Positions 6,971 to 16,079 are shown, counted from the stretch's first letter. The stretch: 36,200 bases of DNA from Acidobacteriota bacterium (GCA_003224235.1 QHYU01000158.1:1-36200); one strand, 5' to 3'. The notes: a model not told the origin generated them from the letters alone. Made by a program: numbers and translations.

Positions 6971-7917
6971 CGAGCAGATGCGCTGCGAAAGAGCTCTGGT
7001 TCCTCAAAGCGGAAACGTGATCCCTCCAAATAGTCCTTCCTGATTTCTATGGCGATCCAACGCCTGTTGGTAAACTCAGCGGCCTCGCCAGTCACGTTTG
7101 AACCGGCGAATGGGTCCAGAACCAAATCCACTTCCTCCGTAGTAAGCTTTATGAAAAACTCCGGTATTTCTCTCGGGAAGCGGGCCGGGTGGGGTTTAAG
7201 CCCGGCTTTTTCACAAGCTTTGAGATAGTAGCTGTTGGATTCATTGCCGCCCACTTGTAGAAGGTTCGGTGGAATCGCGCCACCACGGTCATTCATAAAC
7301 TTGGGCGTCACGAAATGGCCGGACGGACGAAGCTTTGGCCTGTACCCTTTTTGGAGGAGCCGTATCATATCTCTGCTATACGGTTGCAGCACATTTCGAT
7401 TGTTGGCTTTCGGCCATTCGGTCTTGCTCAACCACCAAATACAGTTCACTGAGTCCTTCACCCGAATCCGCCTCACGGCGACCCACTCGGCAGGCACGGG
7501 CAGCACCGCCGGTCGGAACCAATAAAAGTCCTGGGCAAGGTGAAGACCAACCTCCTCACAGAGAGTTAACAGGAGCTTGAACTGATAAAGAGATCGAGTT
7601 GGGTTTCCTTTCTTCCAGGCTCCGCCTATGTCTATCACGATGCTTCCGTTCTTCTTGATAACCCTTTTCATCTCGCGCGCATGTGGCAGGAACCACTCTA
7701 CGTACTCGTCTGAATCGGGGTTACCGTACTCCTTCTTGAAAGCAAGGCCGAAAGGCGGCGAAGTCATCACTAAGTCGACCGAATCGTCAGCCAATTGACG
7801 GATGATTCTTAGAGAGTCGCCCAGGTAGGCTCTCCCTAGATGAGTTTGATAGTAGGGCGTATACGACACGCTACGAAGGATAATACCGGTGATGACTCTA
7901 GTCAACAGACCATCCAC
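6967..7917 (-). CDS. Type II DNA methyltransferase, beta class, N4-cytosine type likely
   Basis: A 316-residue SAM-dependent DNA methyltransferase. The catalytic motif IV comes first ([18 protein letters not shown], ~51-68) and the SAM-binding motif I near the C-terminus ([15 protein letters not shown]), which is the beta-class order. The SPPF form points to N4-cytosine methylation. [20 protein letters not shown] and [10 protein letters not shown] also match, as I remember it, the PvuII methyltransferase group; specificity is not proven by this. The GTG at 7917 overlaps the TAG of the upstream carboxyltransferase gene by one base; a GTG at 7869 is an alternative start near the first conserved residues. 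Convergent with, and stop-overlapping, the C-protein gene. It protects host DNA from the partner endonuclease. Confidence 0.93.
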   Translation of the reverse strand: MDGLLTRVITGIILRSVSYTPYYQTHLGRAYLGDSLRIIRQLADDSVDLVMTSPPFGLAFKKEYGNPDSDEYVEWFLPHAREMKRVIKKNGSIVIDIGGAWKKGNPTRSLYQFKLLLTLCEEVGLHLAQDFYWFRPAVLPVPAEWVAVRRIRVKDSVNCIWWLSKTEWPKANNRNVLQPYSRDMIRLLQKGYRPKLRPSGHFVTPKFMNDRGGAIPPNLLQVGGNESNSYYLKACEKAGLKPHPARFPREIPEFFIKLTTEEVDLVLDPFAGSNVTGEAAEFTNRRWIAIEIRKDYLEGSRFRFEEPELFRSASAR

Positions 7918-9485
7918 TAGAGCGGGATGTTGCCGTGCTTCTTTTTAGGGTTGGAGTCGCGCTTGGTTTCCAGGGCGCGGAGCGCGGTGATGAGCTTGGC
8001 GCGGGTCTGCGAGGGCTCGATGACGGCGTCAATGTAGCCGCGCTCGGCAGCGACGTAGGGATTGGCGAAGCGTTCCCGGAACTCAGCGATTTTTTCCTGA
8101 CGCAGGCGTTCGCGCTCAGCCTCAGGGGCGCGGTCGAGCTCGCGTTTGTAAACGATATTGACCGCGCCTTCCGGCCCCATCACCGCGATTTCGGCGGTGG
8201 GCCAGGCGAAATTCGCGTCGGTGCGGATGTGTTTGCTGGCCATGACGCAGTAGGCCCCGCCGTAAGCCTTGCGCGTGATCACGGTGAGCTTGGGCACGGT
8301 GGCCTCGGCATAGGCGAAAAGCAGCTTGGCGCCATGCTTGATGATCCCGCCGAACTCCTGCTGTGTGCCGGGCAAGAAGCCCGGCACGTCCTCAAACGTG
8401 ACGAGCGGGATATTGAACGCGTCGCAGAAGCGCACAAACCTCGCGCCTTTCACCGAGGCATTGATGTCGAGGCAGCCCGCCAAGATCGCCGGCTGGTTGG
8501 CGACGATCCCCACGGGCCGGCCGTCCAGCCGGGCAAAGCCCACGACAATGTTTCTGGCGTAGTGTTCCTGCACCTCGAAGAGATAGTTTTCGTCCACGAC
8601 CGCTTGGACAGCGTCTTTGATGTCGTAGGGCAGCATCGGGTCCACGGGCACCAAGTGGTCGAGAGCTATCTCGACGCGGTCCCACGGGTCGGCCGTGACG
8701 CGACGCGGAGGGTCCTCGAGATTGTTCAACGGCAGGAAGCTCATCAGCTCGCGGATCATCGCCAGGCATTCGGCGTCGTCGCGCGCGATGAAGTGGGCGA
8801 CGCCGCTGGTGGCGTTATGGGTCATCGCGCCGCCCAGGTCCTGCTTGGTGACCTCCTCGTGCGTCACCGTCTTGATCACGTCCGGCCCAGTGACGAACAT
8901 ATAGGAGGTGTTACGGGTCATGAAGATGAAGTCGGTGATGGCGGGCGAATAGACGGCGCCGCCGGCGCACGGCCCCATAATCGCGCTGACTTGCGGGATG
9001 ACGCCGCTCGCCAGCGTATTGCGCAGGAAGATGTCCGCGTAGCCCGCCAGCGACATCACTCCTTCCTGAATGCGCGCGCCGCCCGAGTCGTTCAGGCCAA
9101 TCACCGGCGCGCCCGCACGCATGGCCAGGTCCATGATCTTGCAGACTTTCGCGGCGTTGGCTTCGGAGAGCGAGCCGCCGAACACTGTAAAATCGTGCGC
9201 AAAGACGTAGACCAGCCGGCCGTCGATGCGGCCGTAGCCGGTGACGAAGCCGTCGCCCGCCGGGCGGTGCTCCTCCATGCCAAAGTCAGTGCAGCGGTGC
9301 GTGACGAATTTGTCGAGTTCCTCGAAGCTGCCCTCGTCCAGCAGCAACGCGATCCGCTCCCTCGCGGTCAGCTTGCCGGCCTTGTGTTCCCGCTCGCGAC
9401 GGTCCGGCCCGCCACCGGCTTCGGCTTCCGCGTTACGCCGGCGAAGTTCTTCCAGCCGGTCGTGGAGTTTCTGATGAATCGCCAT
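7917..9485 (-). CDS. pccB: Acyl-CoA carboxylase carboxyltransferase (beta) subunit
   Basis: A 522-residue carboxyltransferase of the propionyl/acetyl/methylcrotonyl-CoA carboxylase type. It transfers the carboxyl group from biotin to an acyl-CoA. Visible landmarks are the crotonase-like halves: [31 protein letters not shown] with [13 protein letters not shown] in the N half, and [36 protein letters not shown] with [15 protein letters not shown] in the C half. It ends in KKHGNIPL, the usual end of PccB, so the gene is intact despite the R-M insert directly behind it. ATG 9485 ([11 protein letters not shown]) fits the family start and has an AAGGGGC site upstream; the longer in-frame extension is not family-like. 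Substrate (acetyl or propionyl-CoA) cannot be settled by eye. Confidence 0.95.
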   Translation of the reverse strand: MAIHQKLHDRLEELRRRNAEAEAGGGPDRREREHKAGKLTARERIALLLDEGSFEELDKFVTHRCTDFGMEEHRPAGDGFVTGYGRIDGRLVYVFAHDFTVFGGSLSEANAAKVCKIMDLAMRAGAPVIGLNDSGGARIQEGVMSLAGYADIFLRNTLASGVIPQVSAIMGPCAGGAVYSPAITDFIFMTRNTSYMFVTGPDVIKTVTHEEVTKQDLGGAMTHNATSGVAHFIARDDAECLAMIRELMSFLPLNNLEDPPRRVTADPWDRVEIALDHLVPVDPMLPYDIKDAVQAVVDENYLFEVQEHYARNIVVGFARLDGRPVGIVANQPAILAGCLDINASVKGARFVRFCDAFNIPLVTFEDVPGFLPGTQQEFGGIIKHGAKLLFAYAEATVPKLTVITRKAYGGAYCVMASKHIRTDANFAWPTAEIAVMGPEGAVNIVYKRELDRAPEAERERLRQEKIAEFRERFANPYVAAERGYIDAVIEPSQTRAKLITALRALETKRDSNPKKKHGNIPL

Positions 9486-9718
9486 CCGCTTCGCCCCTTG
9501 CTGTGCCCCATCCGAATTTGCTCTCGCGCAAGCGTGCCACAGGGCAAGCGCGTTGGGCAAGCGCCGCGCTTTCCATACTAGGAGCCTGTAACTCCGAGCC
9601 CTGATCGAAGATTTCAGCCCTGCCGGAAGCAATCTGTCCTACGGTGGGGGTCGTACAAGAACAAGAGAGATCCCTCGCTCGGAAGAACAAAGACTTGTCG
9701 ACGTTCTTGAAAACGATT

Positions 9719-9961
9719 CTAGTCGGGCTGCGGTGGGGGCCCGCCGCCGAAAATGCGCACGGCCAGCCGCACGGCCAGGTAAACGGTGCCAAGCAGAAGC
9801 ACAACCCCCAGGACGAGCTCGGCGATCACCGCCACGGCGCGCATCAGCGGGTTGGTCATTTTGGCAACGACGAGGCTGGCCTTGGTCAGCAGGAACACCG
9901 CGGCAAGCGTCATCGTCACGACCAGCAGCGCAGTGAGAACGCTGGCGAGGAGTCTCTTCAT
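9719..9961 (-). CDS. Small hypothetical membrane protein, 80 aa
   Basis: Not recognised. Two hydrophobic segments are clear: residues ~4-26 (LLASVLTALLVVTMTLAAVFLL) and ~42-68 (AVAVIAELVLGVVLLLGTVYLAVRLAV), separated by a short polar loop with Lys. The C-terminus is GGGPPPQPD. Membrane insertion with both ends on the same side is likely. No strong ribosome binding site is visible. It stands between the carboxyltransferase and the DUF3592-like gene on the same strand, with gaps of over 140 bp on both sides, so it is probably transcribed alone. Confidence 0.55.
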   Translation of the reverse strand: MKRLLASVLTALLVVTMTLAAVFLLTKASLVVAKMTNPLMRAVAVIAELVLGVVLLLGTVYLAVRLAVRIFGGGPPPQPD

Positions 9962-10104
9962 CGGAACTTCAAGTGTCGAAATAGCGCGTCATCTTTTTGC
10001 AGGAACGTAGCGCTGCCCGAAGGGACCTGGGGAAGGATACCTCTAGGGGGCTGAAACGGGAACTGCATCATTTTTCCGCGTAGGCGACTTCAAGGGCCGC
10101 GAGC

Positions 10105-10563
10105 TTAGTGCAGGCCGGACCAGTCGTCGGCTACTAGAATGGAATTGCTGGGATTGGCCGGATCGTACTTGACGCTGGCGGGCTGCCCAGCCACCAGGCG
10201 CTCGAGATGAACTCGCTCCTCGAGCCCAGTAATATCCTGCGCGGTTTCGTAAGTTACCCCGGAAATCGAATAGCTATAGCAGACCAGTGTGCGCCCCGAA
10301 TTCGCCAACGCCGGACCGTGTTTTTTCTGGAAGAGCCCGAGTCCACCGCTTGGCTCCGCGGCCTGCGCCGGAGTTTCGCGCAGCTCAACGACCTGGCCTT
10401 CAACGATGCGCCCGACCTGATTCAGATGGGAGCGCCGCTGCCGTTCGATTTCTTCAGGGTCGGGAGGATGTCGGCGCCACCAGTAGAAAGCGGCGCTCGC
10501 ACTTACGGCTGCGGCCGTAGCGGCCCCCAGCAGAATCCGCCAATCGATTCCTGCCTGTCTCAA
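10105..10563 (-). CDS. Membrane-anchored DUF3592-like protein
   Basis: A 152-residue protein of unknown function. One transmembrane segment lies near the N-terminus (WRILLGAATAAAVSASAAFYWW). A soluble beta-rich domain follows, with GRIVEGQVVEL, a Tyr-rich strand (LVCYSYSISGVTYETA) and the ending ASVKYDPANPSNSILV. The Y-DPANP-x(5)-L motif is what I remember for DUF3592. TTG 10563 is preferred as start because it overlaps the TGA of the upstream aldolase gene (TTGA) and has an AGGG just before it; a longer frame reaching to 10629 would lie inside the aldolase gene. Translational coupling to that gene is likely, but a functional link is not obvious. Confidence 0.6.
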   Translation of the reverse strand: MRQAGIDWRILLGAATAAAVSASAAFYWWRRHPPDPEEIERQRRSHLNQVGRIVEGQVVELRETPAQAAEPSGGLGLFQKKHGPALANSGRTLVCYSYSISGVTYETAQDITGLEERVHLERLVAGQPASVKYDPANPSNSILVADDWSGLH

Positions 10564-11255
10564 CGCCCTCGTTTGCCCGCGGTGGCCGCTTGGACGATGT
10601 CGCCCAGCACCTCGCGCGCCTTCTCCCAATCTTTCAAGAATCCTTCAAGCCCGCGGTCGGTTAGCGGGTGCTTGAATAGTTGCTCGAATACCTTGAACGG
10701 CATGGTGCCGATGTGCGCTCCCATCTTCGCGGCTTCGACCACGTGTATTGGATGGCGCAGGCTGGCCGCCAGCACTTGCGTCTGGAAATTATACGCGCGA
10801 TAGATGGTCAGGATCTCATGCAGCACGCCGAGGCCATCCTGCGCAACGTCATCCAGGCGCCCGAGGAACGGGCTGACAAAATACGCGCCGGCCTTCGCCA
10901 CGATCAGCGCTTGCGCCGGCGAAAAGACCAGCGTGACGTTTATGCGAATGCCCTCGCGCACCAGAGTATTCAGCGCGCGCAAACCGTCCGGTGTCATGGG
11001 CACCTTCACCACAATGTTGGGGTGCCAACTGGCGAACTCCCGGCCTTCGCGCAGCATTCCGGCCGTATCGGTTGAAACTACTTCCACATTCACTACACCG
11101 GGCTTAACGATCTCGCAGATTTCCAGGATGTGCTCGCGGAAGGGTCGCTTTTCTTTGGCCACCAGCGAAGGATTGGTGGTGATGCCGTCGAGCACACCCA
11201 GCGAGGCGGCCTGGCGGATCTCCTCTAGGTTCGCCGTATCCAGAAAGAACTTCAT
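10560..11255 (-). CDS. fsa: Fructose-6-phosphate aldolase / small transaldolase
   Basis: A 231-residue member of the small transaldolase (TalC/FSA) group, forming a Schiff base with the substrate through Lys84 in NIVVKVPMT. Other family landmarks are MKFFLDTANLEEI at the start, DGITTNPSLVAKE, GIRINVTLVFSPAQA, YFVSPFLGRLDD and VLAASLRHPIHV. The family cleaves fructose-6-phosphate to dihydroxyacetone and glyceraldehyde-3-phosphate, or acts as transaldolase; which of the two is not decided by visible residues. ATG 11255 has CAGGAGCG upstream. The C-terminal ~15 residues (AATAGKRGR) are basic. The downstream DUF3592-like gene starts within its stop codon. Confidence 0.92.
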   Translation of the reverse strand: MKFFLDTANLEEIRQAASLGVLDGITTNPSLVAKEKRPFREHILEICEIVKPGVVNVEVVSTDTAGMLREGREFASWHPNIVVKVPMTPDGLRALNTLVREGIRINVTLVFSPAQALIVAKAGAYFVSPFLGRLDDVAQDGLGVLHEILTIYRAYNFQTQVLAASLRHPIHVVEAAKMGAHIGTMPFKVFEQLFKHPLTDRGLEGFLKDWEKAREVLGDIVQAATAGKRGR

Positions 11256-11336
11256 TTGCGCTCCTGACTGACAAGCTGCGTCCAGTCAATCCCTGCGTCG
11301 CGGTTCCTCCGCACGCTCAAATGCCCTTGCGTGCCG

Positions 11337-12146
11337 CTAAAGTCCCGCGATCACCGGATTGCGCAGCGTGCCCACGCCGCCGACCACCACCTCCACCATG
11401 TCGCCGCCGTGCAGCTGGCCGACCCCCGCCGGGGTGCCGGTGGCGAGGACGTCGCCTGGTACCAGCGTCATCACGCGCGACACCCATCGAATTATAGCAT
11501 CAACGGGGAAGATCATCTCCGTGCCGCGGGCGGACTGTCGCCGCTGGCCATTAACATAGGTTTGAATTATCACAGCGGTTAGATCGAGGTCGGTCTCGAT
11601 CACGGGTCCGAGTGGGCAGAAGGTGTCGAAGCCCTTTGCGCGGGTGAACTGCACATCCGCCTTCTGCAGGTCGCGTGCGGTCACGTCGTTGAGACAAGTG
11701 TACCCCAGGATGTACGTACGGACGTCGTCGTCGGGCGCGAGTTGTGAGCAGAGCCGGCCGATCGCCACGGCTAACTCGCCTTCGTAGTCCACGCGCTGAG
11801 AGATGGGCGGGAGCACAATGGGCTCTTCAGGACCAATGATCGCCGAAGGCGGCTTAAGGAAGATTAACGGCTCTTTCGGAACATCGTGACCCAGTTCGGC
11901 GGCGTGCTCGCGGAAATTGCGCCCCAGGCAGACGATCTTGCTGGGCATCACCGGGGGGAGCAGCTTCACTTCAGCGAGCGGCCAGGCGCGGTCGGTAGCT
12001 TGCCACGAACCGAAGATGTCGCCCGAAATCTCCCGAAGCGTTTCGCCAGCGATGACGCCGTAGCGGGGCTCCGGACGCTCCTCAGAGCCGCGACCCCCAA
12101 GCTTCTCGACACTGAACAAGAGCGGCTGGAACCGACAAAGCTTCAT
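11337..12146 (-). CDS. Fumarylacetoacetate hydrolase (FAH) family enzyme
   Basis: A 269-residue protein. The C-terminal ~205 residues form the FAH catalytic domain: KIVCLGRNFREHAAELG (substrate side), then VDYEGELAVAIGR with the metal-ligand acidic residues, LNDVTARDLQ, RAKGFDTFCPLGP and MTLVPGDVLATGTPAGVG. The N-terminal ~60 residues (MKLCRFQPL...) are the usual small lead domain. The family includes fumarylpyruvate and acylpyruvate hydrolases and oxaloacetate-related enzymes; the substrate here is unknown. ATG 12146 is family-like, while the frame stays open upstream over 140 residues of unlikely sequence. It begins 8 bp after the membrane-protein gene, suggesting co-transcription. No strong ribosome binding site was found. 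Confidence 0.93.
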   Translation of the reverse strand: MKLCRFQPLLFSVEKLGGRGSEERPEPRYGVIAGETLREISGDIFGSWQATDRAWPLAEVKLLPPVMPSKIVCLGRNFREHAAELGHDVPKEPLIFLKPPSAIIGPEEPIVLPPISQRVDYEGELAVAIGRLCSQLAPDDDVRTYILGYTCLNDVTARDLQKADVQFTRAKGFDTFCPLGPVIETDLDLTAVIIQTYVNGQRRQSARGTEMIFPVDAIIRWVSRVMTLVPGDVLATGTPAGVGQLHGGDMVEVVVGGVGTLRNPVIAGL

Positions 12147-12154
12147 TGGGTGGG

Positions 12155-12610
12155 TCAGGGGGAGCGCCGGCGCAGCACCACCATCGGTTGATGTCGCGCT
12201 GCCAGCGCCAGCGAACACACCCACGCGAGCACGGCGGAACAACCATAAGTGGCTGCACCGAGCATGAACAAATGAAAGGGTCCCATACGGCTGTGCAGCC
12301 GCTGAAAAAAGATTCCCAGGATCAGATAGGTGAAGGTGAGCACGGCCCAGCCCATGACCCCAGAAGCAAACAGCCGCCCCGGCGACCGCAGGAAGCGGCC
12401 GAGAGGAATGAACATCACGAGTAACACGATCGCAGCAGCGGCGGCGTTGCGGGGAAGGGCAAAGTTGGCGGACCAGGGAATGCGATTGGCGACTACCAGC
12501 CAGGCCCACAGAACCGCGGACAGATACACCCCAGTGAGGATGCCGATGCGCAACGTCGCGTTGCGCAGCCAAGAAAACCATCGAGAGCCTGGGGGCTGGA
12601 AGCTGGGCAT
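12155..12610 (-). CDS. Hypothetical four-helix integral membrane protein
   Basis: Not recognised. Of 151 residues, four hydrophobic segments stand out: RIGILTGVYLSAVLWAWLVV, AAAAAIVLLVMFIPLG, LFASGVMGWAVLTFTYLILGIFF and LFMLGAATYGCSAVLAWVCSLALA. Short basic loops (ALPRNA, RFLRSPGR) lie between them, and the C-terminus is RHQPMVVLRRRSP. The ATG at 12610 (MPSFQPPG) has an AAGG upstream; a TTG at 12670 would overlap the end of the fibronectin gene and is less likely. It lies between the lipoprotein gene and the FAH gene on the same strand with tight spacing. Confidence 0.65.
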   Translation of the reverse strand: MPSFQPPGSRWFSWLRNATLRIGILTGVYLSAVLWAWLVVANRIPWSANFALPRNAAAAAIVLLVMFIPLGRFLRSPGRLFASGVMGWAVLTFTYLILGIFFQRLHSRMGPFHLFMLGAATYGCSAVLAWVCSLALAARHQPMVVLRRRSP

Positions 12611-12644
12611 GGGCTCAGCCTTAATCCCTAGGATCCGTCCGTCC

Positions 12645-13850
12645 TTACGGCTCGGAAAGGGGTACTTCAACCGTTACCGCGCTACTCAGCGGACTTTCGT
12701 TGCCGGCCCGGTCCACAGCACTGACTCGGTAGGTATAACGCCGGCCCGGCAGTACCGACATATCACGAAAGGCCGGAGCAAGCAATAGTTCTCGGTTCAG
12801 CCGTTGGCCCGATGTGTCGGGTTGTTCACTTCGATAGACGTAGTACCCGGCCCAATCCGGCTCTGGACTGATCTCCCAGGATAGTTCGATGTGCGCCGGA
12901 GCCTGTGGGGTTGCCGGCACGACCAGCACCACCAGCCCTTTGGGCGCCGCGGGAGGGAAAGTGTCGCGAGGCGTCACGATCGCCGGCAAAGAATCGGCCG
13001 ACTCGACCGAATCGGCCTCATACTGGGCAACACTGCGGACGACGTAGAGATAAGTGCGGCCGAATTCAAACTGCGTGTCACGTAACGTAGCCGAAGCCGT
13101 CGGGCCCAGCAGCTCGAGCGGCGTTTTCAGTTTGACCTTCGACACGTCTTGCGCGGCGGCCGATTCGCCGGTTTGGCTAGCCGAGGCGGGGCCTGTCTCC
13201 ACCTCGGCGCGATAGATGCGGTAGCCTGCTGGGGGCGCCAGCGGGGTGCCGGCGGTCGTACGCGTGGGCGGAGACCAAGAAAGTTCGATGGCGTTTTCAG
13301 TGACCGTGGCGCGGAGGTCGCGGATCCGCTCCGGCACCGGATAAACACGCAACGCCGCCACATTCGAGTCCGCCGAGGCGCGACGCTTCGCCGCGCGCGT
13401 CCGCACCATATAAACCATCTGCCCGCCCGCGCTCGCGGCTAGTTCCTCCGGGGGCAGCGGATCGGAAAACGTGAATCGGCCTGCGCTGAGATAGGTGTCC
13501 ACCAACGCTCCGGGGATCGTATAGACCAGCCGCATGGAGAGCTTTCCGGGTCCCGCGCCCTTGGGAATCATGCTGCGAAAGATTTCCACCGCCGGCGGCT
13601 CGGCCAGGGGCCGATGTTCGATGGTGTTTCGCGGCAAGGTGAACGTCAGCACCACGGCGTCGCCCACCGGGCGCGCCGCCAGGTCCCCGATGGCTTCAGG
13701 GACGGGGGGGTGCCTATATGTGGGCTCGCCGGGCGCGGCGCAGCCCAGGAGCGCGCAAAAACAGGAGATGGAAAATAGGAAATGGAAAATCGGGTCGGGC
13801 GCGGAGGAGCGCCGGCGCGGGCCAGTGTAGTTGCTTTTTCTATTCTCCAT
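12645..13850 (-). CDS. Lipoprotein with three fibronectin type III-like domains
   Basis: About 401 residues. A lipobox-like LLGC follows the hydrophobic segment IFHFLFSISCFCALLGCAAPG, so a lipoprotein on the outer face is expected. After a Pro-rich linker (TYRHPPVP) come three beta-sandwich units with FnIII features: about 45-150; 170-280 (IELSWSPP, GYRIYRAE); and 295-395 (HIELSWEISPEPDWAGYYVYRSEQ, YTYRVSAVDRAGNESPLS). The role is probably surface binding or structural. The start is uncertain: ATG 13850 is used, but the N-terminus runs through short repeats of a 12-bp motif (see the repeat entry), and part of the signal peptide is itself coded by the repeat. It lies about 97 bp downstream of hslU. 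Confidence 0.75.
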   Translation of the reverse strand: MENRKSNYTGPRRRSSAPDPIFHFLFSISCFCALLGCAAPGEPTYRHPPVPEAIGDLAARPVGDAVVLTFTLPRNTIEHRPLAEPPAVEIFRSMIPKGAGPGKLSMRLVYTIPGALVDTYLSAGRFTFSDPLPPEELAASAGGQMVYMVRTRAAKRRASADSNVAALRVYPVPERIRDLRATVTENAIELSWSPPTRTTAGTPLAPPAGYRIYRAEVETGPASASQTGESAAAQDVSKVKLKTPLELLGPTASATLRDTQFEFGRTYLYVVRSVAQYEADSVESADSLPAIVTPRDTFPPAAPKGLVVLVVPATPQAPAHIELSWEISPEPDWAGYYVYRSEQPDTSGQRLNRELLLAPAFRDMSVLPGRRYTYRVSAVDRAGNESPLSSAVTVEVPLSEP

Positions 13851-13924
13851 CTTCCGTTTTCTGCGTGTCATGCGGCAGCAGCGAACGGGCACGCAGTCCG
13901 GCACTCCTCTTCCCTATTCTCCAT
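13768..13924. repeat. Four copies of a 12-bp motif ATGGAAAATAGG, two direct and two inverted
   Basis: Near-identical copies occur at 13768-13779 and 13782-13793 (plus orientation) and at 13839-13850 and 13913-13924 (reverse orientation, ATGGAGAATAGA/G). The first two lie inside the signal-peptide codons of the fibronectin lipoprotein. The third provides its putative ATG. The fourth lies in the gap behind hslU. Paired copies could fold into a hairpin. The spread suggests a short dispersed repeat family rather than chance. Confidence 0.6.
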
Positions 13925-13946
13925 TTCTCCTTTCGGTTTTCAGTGC

Positions 13947-15380
13947 TCAGAGGATGTACCGGCTCAGGTCCTGGTTCTTGACGATGTCGGCAAGCTGTTT
14001 GGTGACGTAGGCGACGTCGATCTTGATCGTTTTCTTCTTAAGGTCGGGCGCCTCAAACGAGATTTCGTCCAACACCTTTTCGAGGATGGTGTGCAGTCGG
14101 CGGGCGCCGATGTTTTCGGTCTGCTCGTTCACCAGCGCCGCATAGCGGGCCAGCGTGCTGACGGCGTCTTCGGTGAACGTGAGCTTCACTCCCTCGGTAT
14201 CCAGCAGCGCGGTGTACTGCTTGACCAGAGCATTCTTCGGCTCGGTGAGGATGCGCACGAACTCGGCCTCCCCCAGCGAGGTCAGCTCGACGCGAATGGG
14301 CAGCCGGCCTTGCAGCTCGGGGATCAAGTCCGAAGGCTTAGTAATGTGAAACGCTCCGGCGGCGATGAACAGGATGTGGTCGGTGCGGATCATGCCGTAC
14401 CGTGTGTTCACCGTGGTGCCCTCGACGATGGGCAGGATGTCCCGCTGAACCCCCTCGCGCGAGACGTCCGGTCCGTGGCCCGATTCGCGCCCGGCGATCT
14501 TGTCGATCTCGTCGATGAAGATGATCCCCATCTGCTCGGCGCGCTCCACGGCGATCCGCGTTACCTGGTCCATGTCGATCAGGCGGTTTTCTTCCTCCTG
14601 GATCATGTAGTCTAAGGCTTCCGCGACGGTCATCTTGCGCTTCTTTTTGGTCTGGCCGAAGAACCCGGAGAGCATGTCCTTGACGTTGATGTCCATCTCC
14701 TCAACGCCCTGATTCGTGATGATCTCAAACGCGGGCATCGAGCGCTCCCGCACCTCCACCTCGACCATGCGCTGGTCGAGCTTGCCCTCACGGAGCTGGC
14801 CGCGCAGCTTTTCCCGCGTCCGGAGGACCTGCTCCTGATGCGCCACTTCGAGCGCGCGGCTGGCGCCGTCACCCGGCACCGGCGTCGGCGGCAGCAGCAG
14901 GTCGAGCACGCGCTCCTCGGCGGCCTGCTCGGCGCGCTCGGCCACCTCGTCGAGTTTTTCCTCGCGCACCATGTCGATGGCGGTCTCCACCAGGTCGCGC
15001 ACCATGGATTCGACGTCACGGCCCACGTAGCCGACCTCGGTGTACTTCGACGCCTCTACCTTCACGAACGGGCACCCGGCCAGCCGTGCCAGGCGTCGCG
15101 CGATTTCGGTCTTGCCCACGCCGGTGGGGCCGATCATCAGGATGTTCTTGGGCAAAACCTCCTCGGCCATCTCCGGCTGCAGTTTTTGCCGGCGCACGCG
15201 ATTCCGCAACGCGATCGCCACGGCGCGCTTGGCGGCCGTCTGCCCGACAATATATTTGTCGAGCTCGACGACGATTTCGCGCGGCGTGAGCTCGTCGAAA
15301 GAAGGCGCCGGCTCGGGCTGCGCCGCGCTCTGCTCGCCGGGGAGATAAATCACGCCGTCCTTGTCCGCCTTGCCGCTCAT
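13947..15380 (-). CDS. hslU: ATP-dependent protease ATPase subunit HslU (ClpY)
   Basis: A 477-residue AAA+ unfoldase that feeds substrates to the HslV peptidase in the cytoplasm. Features are the Walker A GPTGVGKT (84-91), then [23 protein letters not shown], the central I-domain (~165-250, charged), Walker [15 protein letters not shown] and the sensor/arginine region [11 protein letters not shown]. It ends in LSRYIL, the C-terminal tail that inserts between HslV subunits. About 26 extra residues precede the family start ([21 protein letters not shown]). It lies 39 bp downstream of hslV on the same strand, forming the usual VU pair. No heat-shock element is evident. Confidence 0.97.
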   Translation of the reverse strand: MSGKADKDGVIYLPGEQSAAQPEPAPSFDELTPREIVVELDKYIVGQTAAKRAVAIALRNRVRRQKLQPEMAEEVLPKNILMIGPTGVGKTEIARRLARLAGCPFVKVEASKYTEVGYVGRDVESMVRDLVETAIDMVREEKLDEVAERAEQAAEERVLDLLLPPTPVPGDGASRALEVAHQEQVLRTREKLRGQLREGKLDQRMVEVEVRERSMPAFEIITNQGVEEMDINVKDMLSGFFGQTKKKRKMTVAEALDYMIQEEENRLIDMDQVTRIAVERAEQMGIIFIDEIDKIAGRESGHGPDVSREGVQRDILPIVEGTTVNTRYGMIRTDHILFIAAGAFHITKPSDLIPELQGRLPIRVELTSLGEAEFVRILTEPKNALVKQYTALLDTEGVKLTFTEDAVSTLARYAALVNEQTENIGARRLHTILEKVLDEISFEAPDLKKKTIKIDVAYVTKQLADIVKNQDLSRYIL

Positions 15381-15419
15381 GGTTTCCTCGAAGGGCCCCT
15401 CATTGGGTCCTGATCGCCC

Positions 15420-16034
15420 TTACAATTCTTCTAGAGTGAAGTTGCCGTTCGTAAAAATGCAAATCTCGCTCGCGATGCGCATGGCCTCCTGCGCGATTTC
15501 CTTGGCGCCGAGCTTGGTATGCTTGACGAGCGCCCGCGCGGCCGACAGCGCAAACGGCCCGCCCGAGCCAATCGCGCACAGGCCATCGTCGGGCTCGATG
15601 ACGTCGCCGTTGCCGGAAAGCACAAACGTGGACTTCGCGTCGGCCACGATCAGCATCGCTGCCAGGTGGCGCAGCGCACGGTCCCTGCGCCACTCCTTGG
15701 CCAGCTCCACCGAGGCCTTCTGCAAATTGCCGTGATGCTCCTGCAACTTGCTCTCGAACCGCTCAAACAGTGAGATCGCGTCTGCCGTCGACCCCGCGAA
15801 CCCCGCCAGCACCTTGTCGCTGAAGAGCCGCCGAGTCTTCCGGGCGGTGTGCTTCACCACGTTGTCGCCCAGGGTCACCTGGCCGTCGCCCACCATCACT
15901 ACTTTGGAGTCCCGGCGCACGCACAGAATCGTTGTGCCGTGCATCTCGAAGGATCGTCCGCTCTTCATCGCCCCGGGTCGCGTGGTGCGCGCCATCGGCG
16001 AAGTACCTTGCATCGGCGAACTTTTCTGCGCCAT
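15420..16034 (-). CDS. hslV: ATP-dependent protease peptidase subunit HslV (ClpQ)
   Basis: A proteasome-beta-like threonine peptidase that forms the chamber capped by HslU. The family core begins [53 protein letters not shown] and a C-terminal TLEEL are also present. The Thr in HGTTI (Thr34 with the chosen start) would be the N-terminal nucleophile after removal of the preceding residues. Most HslV start at Met-Thr-Thr, so this protein carries a propeptide of about 33 residues rich in Ser, Met, Arg and Pro. ATG 16034 is preferred because a GGGGAG site lies at the right distance. It opens the hslVU unit and is divergent from the CPBP protease gene 45 bp away. Confidence 0.93.
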   Translation of the reverse strand: MAQKSSPMQGTSPMARTTRPGAMKSGRSFEMHGTTILCVRRDSKVVMVGDGQVTLGDNVVKHTARKTRRLFSDKVLAGFAGSTADAISLFERFESKLQEHHGNLQKASVELAKEWRRDRALRHLAAMLIVADAKSTFVLSGNGDVIEPDDGLCAIGSGGPFALSAARALVKHTKLGAKEIAQEAMRIASEICIFTNGNFTLEEL

Positions 16035-16079
16035 CTGCATCTCCCCATTATACCGCCACCCGCCAGCAGGAACCATCGC

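Noticed and set aside
6176-7934. An 8-bp direct repeat ATGTTGCC at 6180 and 7927 as a target-site duplication around the R-M insert
   Set aside because: The left copy lies inside the R-M control region, downstream of the C-boxes, so it cannot mark the outer border; eight bases can match by chance over this distance.
7935-9581. A very long open frame (about 548 codons) on the strand opposite the carboxyltransferase
   Set aside because: It mirrors a well-conserved PccB gene; its product is rich in His, Arg, Val and Asp as expected for antisense frames of GC-rich genes and shows no domain.
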